NCBI RefSeq assembly: GCF_015210005.1
Contig: NZ_MU158698.1
Coordinates: 186,001-250,000, forward strand
Origin: Sphingobacterium hungaricum
GTDB lineage: Bacteria; Bacteroidota; Bacteroidia; Sphingobacteriales; Sphingobacteriaceae
Length of the DNA stretch: 64,000 bases
Reading direction: 5' to 3'
Part shown: positions 35,824 through 44,062 of the stretch, piece by piece
Position numbering within the stretch: position 1 is the stretch's first letter
How the letters are laid out: each line of letters begins with the position of its first letter
The notes under the pieces: generated by a model
What the model was told of the DNA's origin: nothing
The model's input: the letters and a program-made list of their open reading frames with translations, nothing else
Database searches by the model: none
Position numbers and translations under genes: made by a program

Positions 35824-37545
35824 ATGAAAAAGAAAATTAACATGTTAGTCAATAAGAAGTTTTTAGGATTAATATCAGCAGGGATACTTTTATGGAGCTG
35901 TAATTCTGATTTTGCTAAAGTAATCCCGGAGGTGGGTGAAAATGAAGAGATCAATGTAACGTATGGAACGCCCAAAGTTCTCTTGTTAGTCGTAGATGGT
36001 GCGCGCGGTGAGTCTGTTCGCACAGCTAATGTGCCTACAATCAATAGCATTCTGCCAAAGTCAATTTACAGCTTCGTTTCTTTGAGCGAAGACAATTCCA
36101 TGGGAATCGCAAATAACTGGGCAGATTTATTCACGGGAGTAAGAAAAAACAAGCACAATGTTTCAAGTGATTTTGCAACAAACAACTTTGAGTCTTATCC
36201 CCTCCTATTCGATCGGATCATCAATAAAGAAGCCGATGCTAAATTAAAAATGTTCAGTACGTCTGAAACATTTTTAGAGGGTTTGGGAGAACATAACACG
36301 ACAACCTTAAGCGGTTCGGATGGTGACGTAACGAACAACATCATCTCTGCGTTGAACGAGGATGACATCACCATGATCACTGGACACTATACGTCCGTAG
36401 ATGCCGCTGGAGCAAGCAGTGTGTACGACAATTCTTCAGCAGCATACAAGCAGGCTATAGAAAATTTTGATGCTGATTTCAGCAAAATTCTAACAGCTGT
36501 AAAAGCCAGAGCGAATTACGAAAGTGAAAATTGGTTAATCGTCGTTACGTCTAGTCAAGGAGGAGAATTTCAGCTTCCGGACAGCCAAAATGATAATACC
36601 ATTTTCAGTGTGCCAGCGGTCAATACATTCACGATTTACCACGCATTAAGTTATAACTTGCGTTTTATCGGAAAACCCTACATTGGAAATAGAATGGTCG
36701 GCGATTACATCCGTTTTAACGATACGAAATATGCCGAATTGGTAGAAGGCGACAACACGATTTACAACCTTGGGGAAGGCGAATTCACTGTTGAATTAAA
36801 AATCAAAAAGAACAAAGGCCCAAACAACACGTATAAATTTAATTATGCTTCCGTTTTAGGGAAAAGACCGTACTGGCAAGATGGCTGGACAAACGACCGC
36901 AATGTACGTGGCTGGGTAATTTATTTAGAAGAGAATTATTGGATGTTCAATGCTGGAGGAACTGGCGCAACTGCGCAAGTCAAAGGTGGTGTTTTGAACA
37001 ATGCAAGCTGGAACAGCATTTCAGCCGTGGGTTATATGAAAGAGGGAAAACGTTTCCTAAAAACCTATACCAATGGTGTAGCTAACGAAGACATTGACAT
37101 CTCGGGCTGGGGAAATATTGACAGCGATGCCTTATTGCGTTTCGGAACATTGCCAAGCACCAATACATGGAAACCTGACGTTTACCTCGCCGATGTGAGA
37201 ATCTGGAAAGTTGGATTGCCTGAAGAGGTAATCAAACAGTTCAGCTGTGAAGTCGGTTTGGACAATCGCCATCCGTACATTGACAATTTAGCTGGAAGCT
37301 GGTCTGTATTGGGATCCGATGGTGAATATATTTTAGATGAAAGCCCGTATGGCGGAAAGCTGAAATTGGGTGGAACAGGTTATCAGATTGAGCGACTTAA
37401 CGATTACATCTGTGCTCCTTCTGTGGCAGATCTAGGATTATTGGTACCAAGAAATCCAGACATTTCTGCACAAATTTTTAGTTGGTTAAAAGTGCCAAGA
37501 CAGACGAATTGGCAACTGGACGGCCGTGTATGGTTAGATAAATAA
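35824..37545 (+). CDS. Phosphatase-superfamily pseudoenzyme fused to LamG-like domain
   Basis: A 573-residue lipoprotein (lipobox LWSC, Cys 26). Residues about 50-290 resemble the alkaline phosphatase/nucleotide pyrophosphatase fold, beginning VLLLVVDGARGES with the first metal Asp (D58) kept. The other sites are altered. Ile 95 stands at the nucleophile position in IANNWADLFTG. DxxGH is DAAGA (193-197). The SDH metal site is SSQ (243-245). The remaining part (about 300-470) resembles a LamG/concanavalin-like domain, followed by a DUF4983-like tail. It is therefore probably a binding protein rather than an enzyme. Confidence 0.65.
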   Translation: MKKKINMLVNKKFLGLISAGILLWSCNSDFAKVIPEVGENEEINVTYGTPKVLLLVVDGARGESVRTANVPTINSILPKSIYSFVSLSEDNSMGIANNWADLFTGVRKNKHNVSSDFATNNFESYPLLFDRIINKEADAKLKMFSTSETFLEGLGEHNTTTLSGSDGDVTNNIISALNEDDITMITGHYTSVDAAGASSVYDNSSAAYKQAIENFDADFSKILTAVKARANYESENWLIVVTSSQGGEFQLPDSQNDNTIFSVPAVNTFTIYHALSYNLRFIGKPYIGNRMVGDYIRFNDTKYAELVEGDNTIYNLGEGEFTVELKIKKNKGPNNTYKFNYASVLGKRPYWQDGWTNDRNVRGWVIYLEENYWMFNAGGTGATAQVKGGVLNNASWNSISAVGYMKEGKRFLKTYTNGVANEDIDISGWGNIDSDALLRFGTLPSTNTWKPDVYLADVRIWKVGLPEEVIKQFSCEVGLDNRHPYIDNLAGSWSVLGSDGEYILDESPYGGKLKLGGTGYQIERLNDYICAPSVADLGLLVPRNPDISAQIFSWLKVPRQTNWQLDGRVWLDK

Positions 37546-37557
37546 ATCGTATAGATC

Positions 37558-38937
37558 ATGACGAAATATAAAAATATTCAGCTATTCTTTTTAGCGAGCA
37601 TGCTGTTGACATCAATGGCATGTAAAGACCATATGTTAGACGAATTTTCATTGGGTGGAAATTCAGTATCTACGGTCAAAACTTCAGGAATCTCCGGTCC
37701 AATAAATAAGACCAACGAAAGTGTGATCGTTCCAGTAAGCATAAAATTGAATAAACCTGCTTCAAAAGCATTTGAGGTGAGTCTAAGCATTAACCAAGAT
37801 TCAATTAGCAAATTGATTGCTTCGGGAAGCCTACCAGATGCTGTCGCGGTAACAGGCGATGCCATCACGATTCCGAATACAGCCAAAGTAGAATATGGAT
37901 CGGATAGTGCTACATTCACTATTTCTATCCTAAGAACGGCGCTAGAAAAAAATTACGGTAAAAATGTAGCCGTCGGCTATACGATTGTTACTGCAGGGAA
38001 AGGAAATGCCATTGATTCCAAAGGCAATTTTCAGGTGATCAGTTTGAATACAGATGATATATTGGACAATTCTGACATTCACTTCCTGTCCCTAACAAAT
38101 GGTGCGGGGACCATTATCGAAGCCAAAAACAGAACAAATTATACAAGTTCCTCATCAGGACTTTCGGTTCCAATCGGTGTTTCCTTAGCGAGTTTTCCAG
38201 GAAATGCTTTTCGTGTGAGCGTTGTTACGAAGCCAGATACCATAGCCAATCTGGTAACAAGTGGCTATCTTCCGGAAAATACGATTGCGCTTAAAACAGG
38301 AGAATACACAATAGCTTCTACCGTAACTTTCGCAAGCAACTCGAGTCAATCCAATTTGGTATTGGATGTGCCATGGAGTATTGTCGAGAAATATGTAGGA
38401 AAAAAACTAGCGGTTTTTGTGGAGCTGAAAAACCCAACCTTGCATGTACTCGATGAAGCCAAAAAATACACAACGATAGTCATTGACTCCGAATTTGTTC
38501 TAGAAATGGATGTGACCAATCAAGGTGTGTTTTCTGTAAATCAGGACAACAATGGCGGAGCCACGCACAATGAAGGGTCGTTGAAATTAGTTGACAACAA
38601 TTACAATTCTAAGTTTTTGAAACAAAGTTTCGATGGAACCTTGTGGGCACAGATTGTGTATACTACGCCTCAAAATATTGGCGCATATACCATTACATCT
38701 GCAAACGATGCTCCAGAGCGTGACCCGAATGCTTGGAATATTCAGGGTTCTAACGACGGAGTTAACTGGACAGTAATCAGCAACATAGCAAATGAAACAT
38801 TTGCGCAACGATTTCTGACCAAACGGTATGAAATTACAAACCCGACACCATACACTCACTTTAGAATTAACTTCACTTCGAATATCGGAAGTAATTTACT
38901 TCAAATCGGAGAATGGAGGATGATTAGAACACCTTAA
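37558..38937 (+). CDS. Lipoprotein with two DUF1735 domains and discoidin domain
   Basis: A 459-residue lipoprotein with lipobox SMAC followed by KDHMLDEF. Two tandem DUF1735/BT_3987-like Ig-type domains are visible (about 45-165 and 180-315). They share the patterns NKPASKAFEVSLSINQDSISKLIASGSLP and FPGNAFRVSVVTKPDTIANLVTSGYLP. The C-terminal about 130 residues are an F5/8 type C-like domain (TSANDAPERDPNAWNIQGSNDG, FRINF). Relatives occur as surface glycan-binding proteins in SusCD loci. No enzyme motif. Confidence 0.75.
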   Translation: MTKYKNIQLFFLASMLLTSMACKDHMLDEFSLGGNSVSTVKTSGISGPINKTNESVIVPVSIKLNKPASKAFEVSLSINQDSISKLIASGSLPDAVAVTGDAITIPNTAKVEYGSDSATFTISILRTALEKNYGKNVAVGYTIVTAGKGNAIDSKGNFQVISLNTDDILDNSDIHFLSLTNGAGTIIEAKNRTNYTSSSSGLSVPIGVSLASFPGNAFRVSVVTKPDTIANLVTSGYLPENTIALKTGEYTIASTVTFASNSSQSNLVLDVPWSIVEKYVGKKLAVFVELKNPTLHVLDEAKKYTTIVIDSEFVLEMDVTNQGVFSVNQDNNGGATHNEGSLKLVDNNYNSKFLKQSFDGTLWAQIVYTTPQNIGAYTITSANDAPERDPNAWNIQGSNDGVNWTVISNIANETFAQRFLTKRYEITNPTPYTHFRINFTSNIGSNLLQIGEWRMIRTP

Positions 38938-38968
38938 ATTCATATAAACCAATTTTAAGTAGAAGAAT

Positions 38969-40006
38969 ATGAAAAATATAGTATTTTATTTAGGGTTAAG
39001 CGCCTTGACCCTAATGGCATGCGAGAAAGAGTCCAAGGAAGAAATTGTAGAATTTGTTGAACCAAAACCCTCTGCAGCTTTCAGTTATTCTGTACCTAGC
39101 GAAGCAGATCCTTTCACGATTAGTTTTAAAAACGAATCAAAGAACTTTTCGATTTCGAGGTGGTCGTTTGCGGACGATAGCACCTCCTCAGATGCATCGC
39201 CAACGCACACCTTTTTAGGTACAGGAACCTATAATGTCAAACTCTTCGTACTGAATGGGGAAGACTATTGGGCTCAACGTGAAGAAGTCATCAAAATAAT
39301 TCCAAGCCAATTGGTCAATCTAGAAGCGCAGAAAAACGGCGACGGTTCGCTAACGCTTAAATATACGACTAAAATGACAGTTGGGGAAACGATTTGGCAA
39401 AGAAGGATTAGCTCAACGGCTACCGAAGTGGTGTCTAATGATGCGACTACGAAAGTTGTTGTTCCTCCAGGCACATTTCAAAGCTTTATCTTAAATGTCA
39501 TCACTCCAAAAGGCTCTTTAACACAGATTCCTGTAATGTTGACTGATGTTGGAGTCGTCAAAGACATCACCAATTTTGACAACAACTTCACTGTCTCCAA
39601 AGAGAACAACAGTGGAAAAGAAAGCGGCGAAGGAAGCTTAAAGGTCATTGACAACAACATCGACAGCAAGTTTTTTGTCGGTGATTTAGTTTCACCGGGC
39701 ATTGTTTGGTTGCAATTCGAATATTTCGAACCTCAAGTTGTACGAGCTTACACCATGACTTCAGGAAATGATGCTGATGCGCGTGATCCGAAAGACTGGA
39801 AAATGTTAGGTTCGCAGGATGGAGTAACTTGGGTTGATTTGGATGTCAAAACTGCACAACCTCCCTTCCCTGGAAGAAAGCTATCCCAAACGTATTTATT
39901 TAGCAATTCAGTTGCTTATAAATATTACAGACTTAGCATAACCTCATTACAAAGTGGTACAGCCTTTCAGTTAGGCGAACTAAGATTATTGCAAATTCCA
40001 GATTAA
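38969..40006 (+). CDS. Lipoprotein with PKD and discoidin domains
   Basis: A 345-residue lipoprotein with lipobox LMAC followed by EKESKEE. Residues about 35-110 form a PKD-like domain (RWSFADDSTSSDASPTHTF, GTYNVKLFV). A linker beta domain follows. The last about 130 residues are an F5/8C-like domain (SGNDADARDPKDWKMLGSQDG, YYRLSI) closely similar to those of two other proteins in this locus. It is the last gene of the locus, followed by a strong terminator. Confidence 0.78.
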   Translation: MKNIVFYLGLSALTLMACEKESKEEIVEFVEPKPSAAFSYSVPSEADPFTISFKNESKNFSISRWSFADDSTSSDASPTHTFLGTGTYNVKLFVLNGEDYWAQREEVIKIIPSQLVNLEAQKNGDGSLTLKYTTKMTVGETIWQRRISSTATEVVSNDATTKVVVPPGTFQSFILNVITPKGSLTQIPVMLTDVGVVKDITNFDNNFTVSKENNSGKESGEGSLKVIDNNIDSKFFVGDLVSPGIVWLQFEYFEPQVVRAYTMTSGNDADARDPKDWKMLGSQDGVTWVDLDVKTAQPPFPGRKLSQTYLFSNSVAYKYYRLSITSLQSGTAFQLGELRLLQIPD

Positions 40007-40025
40007 TAGGGAATACGAATATGTA

Positions 40026-40062
40026 AAAACAGCAAAGATGGAAGACGTCTTTGCTGTTTTTT
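40026..40062 (+). terminator. Terminator of the SusCD locus
   Basis: 13-bp perfect stem (40026-40038 with 40048-40060) followed by Ts, 19 bases after the last lipoprotein gene. It marks the 3' end of the locus. Confidence 0.88.
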
Positions 40063-40181
40063 GTTTTATAACGTTTTTGAGGATATAATTTCAGGCTTGC
40101 TCTCATCGTCTTATTCACCGTTAAGGAGAAATAAACTTTTTTTGTGGCCAATTACATACAGCAGAAAAAAGAGCAAAGCAT

Positions 40182-40217
40182 AAAAAAGAGCAACGATCTT
40201 AAAATCCTTGCTCTTTT
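40182..40217 (-). terminator. Terminator of glmM
   Basis: 10-bp perfect outer stem (40184-40193 with 40208-40217) with an inner GAT/ATC extension, and a T-run on the minus strand, 26 bases after the glmM stop. Confidence 0.82.
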
Positions 40218-40242
40218 ACTAATGAATTCAGATTGCTATCGA

Positions 40243-41625
40243 TTAGCCAACAATCTCGTTTATCTCATTGATAATCTTCTGTGCAATTGCTTCCGCAGCT
40301 TCCTGCGTCGGTCCTTCTGAATAAATACGAATAATAGGTTCCGTATTGGACTTTCTTAAATGCACCCATTCATTTTCAAAATCAATTTTCAGCCCATCGA
40401 TTGTTGTATGATTTTCATGCGCATATTTTTGTTGCATTTTAGTCAACAAGCTATCGATATCCAATTCAGGAGTCAATGTGATTTTATTTTTTGACATAAA
40501 ATACTGAGGCAACTGCGCACGGTATGCTGATGCTTTGATATTTAATTTAGCCAAATGTGTCAGAAACAAAGCAACTCCTACCAACGAATCTCTTCCATAA
40601 TGTGAAGCAGGATAGATAATTCCTCCATTACCTTCTCCACCGATAACAGCGTGCACTTCTTTCATCTTCGTTACCACATTCACCTCTCCTACTGCAGCTG
40701 CGAAATATTCGCCACCATGCTTTTGAGTGACATCTCTCAACGCGCGGGTCGAAGATAAATTAGAAACTGTATTTCCTTTATGGTGCGTCAAAATGTAATC
40801 AGCTACAGCAACAAGCGTATATTCTTCACCAAATAAATCCCCGTCTTCCATCATAAATACCAAACGGTCGACATCCGGGTCAACAGCAATTCCTAAATCA
40901 GCTCCATTGCTCAACACCGCAGCAGATAAATCCGTTAGATTCTCTTTTAATGGTTCTGGATTATGAGGAAACTGTCCATTCGGTTCGCAATGGATTTTAT
41001 AAACCACATCAACTCCGAGCGCCTTCAATAAATTCGGAATAAAAGTTCCTCCTGTACTATTGACAGCATCTACAGCAATTTTAAAATTCGCTTGCTTAAT
41101 GGCTTCTACATCGACCAATTCCAAATCCAAAACATCTTGAATATGTTTCTGCTCATACGAATCGTCACGGGTAACTGAGCCTAAATTTTTATAATCCGCA
41201 AATTCAAATGATAGGCTCTCTCCTAAGCTTAGGACTTTTTTGCCTTCTTCGTCGTTGATGAATTCACCTTTTTCGTTTAAAAGTTTCAACGCATTCCATT
41301 CTCCTGGATTATGCGAAGCTGTCAGGATAATTCCTCCTGCAGCATTTTCTTTTGGAACTGCAAGCTCTACAGTCGGCGTAGTTGAAAGACCTAAATCAAT
41401 CACCTCCACTCCAATGCTTTGCAATGTTCCGATAACCAAATTATTGACCATTTCTCCAGAAACTCGCGCATCTCTTCCGATAACAATTTTCTTTTTCGTC
41501 GAACCTTCGGTAATCATTTTACCAAATGCCGCCGTAAATTTTACAATATCAATCGGAGTTAGATTATCTCCTGCTAATCCACCTATTGTTCCACGTATTC
41601 CAGAAATAGATTTTATTAATGCCAT
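40243..41625 (-). CDS. glmM: Phosphoglucosamine mutase (phosphohexomutase family)
   Basis: Converts glucosamine-6-phosphate to glucosamine-1-phosphate for peptidoglycan and LPS precursors. The 460-residue alpha-D-phosphohexomutase has the phosphoserine loop TASHNP (Ser 104), the Mg site DPDVDR, a sugar loop GEGNGG (GExSG-like) and the phosphate-binding RKSNTEPIIRIYSEG. The substrate class is inferred from the common Bacteroidota annotation; phosphomannomutase activity is possible. Monocistronic, convergent with the SusCD locus. Confidence 0.85.
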   Translation of the reverse strand: MALIKSISGIRGTIGGLAGDNLTPIDIVKFTAAFGKMITEGSTKKKIVIGRDARVSGEMVNNLVIGTLQSIGVEVIDLGLSTTPTVELAVPKENAAGGIILTASHNPGEWNALKLLNEKGEFINDEEGKKVLSLGESLSFEFADYKNLGSVTRDDSYEQKHIQDVLDLELVDVEAIKQANFKIAVDAVNSTGGTFIPNLLKALGVDVVYKIHCEPNGQFPHNPEPLKENLTDLSAAVLSNGADLGIAVDPDVDRLVFMMEDGDLFGEEYTLVAVADYILTHHKGNTVSNLSSTRALRDVTQKHGGEYFAAAVGEVNVVTKMKEVHAVIGGEGNGGIIYPASHYGRDSLVGVALFLTHLAKLNIKASAYRAQLPQYFMSKNKITLTPELDIDSLLTKMQQKYAHENHTTIDGLKIDFENEWVHLRKSNTEPIIRIYSEGPTQEAAEAIAQKIINEINEIVG

Positions 41626-41769
41626 ATATTCATGCTTAAGTTATGCCGTAAATTTAGTTGAATAAATAAACTTTTTCAGATTTATCTTCATATTTCGATA
41701 AACAAAGTTTACTTTTGTTGCAACATTGTTTCATTATTACATTTTATAACGTACATCGGAAAATATTTT

Positions 41770-41777
41770 TAGCTTTG
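41770..41777 (+). promoter_or_regulatory. Possible -7 element of the PAP2 gene
   Basis: TAGCTTTG, a perfect TAnnTTTG -7 box, 47 bases upstream of the PAP2 start. A -33 TTG at ideal spacing is not evident. Confidence 0.35.
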
Positions 41778-41824
41778 AATTGCTTTTGTTTATGAAAAAA
41801 CTTTAAAGACTAAAAATTAGAATT

Positions 41825-42421
41825 ATGTTAGAACAGCTGATACATATCGATAAAGAAGTATTTTTGGCCATAAATCAAGGTTTAAGCAATCCTTTTTTTG
41901 ATTGGTTATTGCCGATAATGCGCAACCCGTTTACCTGGGCACCATTGTATCTTTTTTTGATTATCTTTTTCATACGCAGTTATGGAAAGATGGGATTTAT
42001 CATAGTTGCTTTTACGCTATTGAATTTTGCAGCATCTGATGTAATCTCATCGCACTTAATCAAAAAGACTGTCAAGCGTGTTCGTCCGTGCAACGATGTA
42101 GAATTTAAAAATGAAGTTAATTTGCGTGTTCGCTGTGGCTCTGGATACAGTTTCACTTCGTCTCATGCAACCAACCATTTTGCAATGGCCTTTTTCTGGA
42201 TTATGTTATTCCGCAGAAAATGGAAACATGCTTTATGGCTGTGCGTTACCTGGGCAACGATTGTCTCTGTATCTCAAATCTATGTTGGCGTTCATTATCC
42301 GCTGGATATTATCTGTGGAGCGCTGCTGGGTATGGGAATCGGAATTTTGAACGGCTACCTGTTCAAGCGATTTTTCCCTCAATTTTACGAAACTAAAGTT
42401 CCATTATCACCAACACCATGA
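41825..42421 (+). CDS. PAP2 superfamily membrane phosphatase
   Basis: A 198-residue integral membrane phosphatase of the phosphatidic acid phosphatase 2 group, which includes undecaprenyl pyrophosphate and lipid phosphatases. Motif 1 is KKTVKRVRPCND, motif 2 is SFTSSHATNH (PSGH-like) and motif 3 is SQIYVGVHYPLD. In motif 3 the usual Arg after Ser is Gln, but the His and Asp remain. Five to six hydrophobic helices are visible. It overlaps the ZIP transporter gene by ATGA. Confidence 0.87.
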   Translation: MLEQLIHIDKEVFLAINQGLSNPFFDWLLPIMRNPFTWAPLYLFLIIFFIRSYGKMGFIIVAFTLLNFAASDVISSHLIKKTVKRVRPCNDVEFKNEVNLRVRCGSGYSFTSSHATNHFAMAFFWIMLFRRKWKHALWLCVTWATIVSVSQIYVGVHYPLDIICGALLGMGIGILNGYLFKRFFPQFYETKVPLSPTP

Positions 42422-43254
42422 GTTCGACGACGATTGTCTCCATTTTATTTATCTCCGCGTTATTAAGCGGTCTAGCTGTATTTTTTGTAAAAAGAGACAA
42501 TACGAATCTCCTAAAGCTCATCTTAGCTTTTAGTGGTGCTTATTTATTTTCTATTACCGTACTGCATTTAATCCCACATGTGTACCATAGCAGTACCACA
42601 GCTCCAGAAGTCATTGGATTGTATATCTTAGGCGGGTTTATCTTTCAGTTGCTGCTGGAGCAATTCTCTCAAGGTATTGAGCATGGACATATCCATCACC
42701 AAGAGAACATACAGTCATTCCCTATCGGAATCATGTTTAGCTTGTGCTTGCATGCTTTTCTGGAAGGAATGCCATTGGCCGCAGGCCATCAAAAAGAATT
42801 GGTTTTTGGAATTGCGATTCACCATATCCCTGCAGCGTTTGCATTGGGAAGTCTGTTGATCAACACCAAACTAACTAAACGCCAGATTATCTTTGCCCTG
42901 TTTGTTTTTGCTGCCATGACGCCACTAGGTTTCATCACAAGTAAAGGTGTTAGCCAAGGTGATTTGGGCAATGTTTCACAATACTTTGATAAAATCATGG
43001 CCGTAGTGATCGGGATTTTCTTGCATATAAGCACGACAGTCCTATTTGAATCGGGTTCTGCCGATCATCATAAATTCAACAAAAAGAAAATGATTGCTGT
43101 TTTTCTAGGTATTTTGGTTTCGCTGGGTAATTTTCTGTTCGATGGACATGACCATAGCCACGGTGCAGAAGTTCCTCATGAACAACATGACCACTCACAT
43201 GACCACAGCGACCATGACCACGACCATAGCCATGATGACCATTCACATGAATAA
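42418..43254 (+). CDS. ZIP family metal transporter with His-rich tail
   Basis: A 278-residue divalent-metal (probably zinc) transporter of the ZIP family. It has about eight hydrophobic segments, a transmembrane HAFLEGMPLAAG and HHIPAAFALG pair holding the metal-binding His/Glu residues, and a cytoplasmic or periplasmic His loop (EHGHIHH). The C-terminal about 35 residues are a low-complexity His/Asp tail encoded near 43145-43251, a likely metal buffer. It starts within the PAP2 stop (ATGA) and ends immediately before the convergent MarR gene. Confidence 0.88.
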   Translation: MSSTTIVSILFISALLSGLAVFFVKRDNTNLLKLILAFSGAYLFSITVLHLIPHVYHSSTTAPEVIGLYILGGFIFQLLLEQFSQGIEHGHIHHQENIQSFPIGIMFSLCLHAFLEGMPLAAGHQKELVFGIAIHHIPAAFALGSLLINTKLTKRQIIFALFVFAAMTPLGFITSKGVSQGDLGNVSQYFDKIMAVVIGIFLHISTTVLFESGSADHHKFNKKKMIAVFLGILVSLGNFLFDGHDHSHGAEVPHEQHDHSHDHSDHDHDHSHDDHSHE

Positions 43255-43716
43255 TTAAACTTCGGATTCACCCCTGAATTTTTCCAGCAATCTGCTTAAT
43301 TGCTGACATTCTTCTTCCGTGATATTGATAGGCAATAGGTCGCTCAACATCATTTCTTCTTCGATTTCAGCTAGTAGCTTCAAACCTCTCTCTGTTATCA
43401 ATAAATCAACGGCGCGCTTGTCCGTATCGTTTTTACAGCGAGAAACCAATTCCTTAGCAACAATACGGTCTACTAGCCTGGAAATATCCGGAGTCGCAGT
43501 AATCAAGCGGTCTTTGAGCAGGTTGTTGGTCGCTGGTTTGGGAAATTGTCCCCTCAAGATACGCAACACATTGAATTGTTGCATGGTAATATCCCTTTTA
43601 TTTGCTCGCTTTTCCAATTCGACAATCAGCCAATTGCTTGTATACACAATGTTTAATGTAGCCTTATGCCAATCGCTGGCAAATTTCTTGACTTTAAGTT
43701 TTTCTTCTAGACTCAT
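43255..43716 (-). CDS. MarR family transcriptional regulator
   Basis: A 153-residue winged-helix repressor-type protein. The helix-turn-helix spans about 60-90 (LLKDRLITATPDISRLVDRIVAKELV) and the wing contains RCKNDTDKRAVDLLITERG. It is divergent from feoA-feoB across 109 bases. That gap holds a perfect 15-bp palindrome, so it may control iron uptake and itself. The effector is unknown. Confidence 0.87.
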   Translation of the reverse strand: MSLEEKLKVKKFASDWHKATLNIVYTSNWLIVELEKRANKRDITMQQFNVLRILRGQFPKPATNNLLKDRLITATPDISRLVDRIVAKELVSRCKNDTDKRAVDLLITERGLKLLAEIEEEMMLSDLLPINITEEECQQLSRLLEKFRGESEV

Positions 43717-43779
43717 TAATTCCCCTCCTTTTTTTTAATTGTTATAAATAAAAATAACGTCCAAAACTCATTTTTTAGC

Positions 43780-43787
43780 TATATTTG
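43780..43787 (+). promoter_or_regulatory. Possible -7 element of the feo operon
   Basis: TATATTTG, a perfect TAnnTTTG box, 38 bases upstream of the feoA start. No strong -33 box. The palindrome at 43804-43818 lies just downstream, where a bound repressor would block transcription. Confidence 0.4.
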
Positions 43788-43803
43788 TTCTTTTTAATTT
43801 ATC

Positions 43804-43818
43804 ATTAGATAATCTAAT
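43804..43818. promoter_or_regulatory. 15-bp palindromic operator candidate at feoA
   Basis: ATTAGAT-A-ATCTAAT is a perfect palindrome centred on 43811, seven bases before the feoA start and in the region shared with the divergent MarR gene. Its size and symmetry fit the operators of MarR or DtxR/IdeR-type regulators. The regulator is not proven. Confidence 0.5.
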
Positions 43819-43825
43819 ATACAAA

Positions 43826-44062
43826 ATGCAACAGAGTAGTTTAGATAAAATAAAAATTGGCGAACAAGTCAGTGTCACAGATTTCAAATCCCTAGAGCTT
43901 CCAGCGAAATTTTATGAACTTGGTTTTTTTCCTGGTTCGATAGTCGAAGTTAAATATAAAGCTCCATTTAACGGCCCTATCTGTTTAAAAATAATTGACA
44001 ACGATACACTAATCGCAATCCGCAAATCTGAAGCTAAACTTATTATCACCAAAGCAATTTAA
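43826..44062 (+). CDS. feoA: Ferrous iron transport protein FeoA
   Basis: A 78-residue SH3-like cytosolic protein that assists FeoB in Fe(II) uptake. The sequence fits FeoA: GEQVSVTDFKSLELPAKFYELGFFPGSIVEVKYKAPFNGPICLKI. Its stop overlaps the feoB start by one base (TAATG), so translation is coupled. Preceded by a palindrome that may be the operator. Confidence 0.9.
   Translation: MQQSSLDKIKIGEQVSVTDFKSLELPAKFYELGFFPGSIVEVKYKAPFNGPICLKIIDNDTLIAIRKSEAKLIITKAI

Noticed and set aside
43145..43251. Repeated GACCATAGCC-type units that might suggest a short tandem repeat or array
   Set aside because: They are in frame and encode the His/Asp-rich tail of the ZIP transporter. There are no spacers, so this is neither a CRISPR nor an independent repeat.
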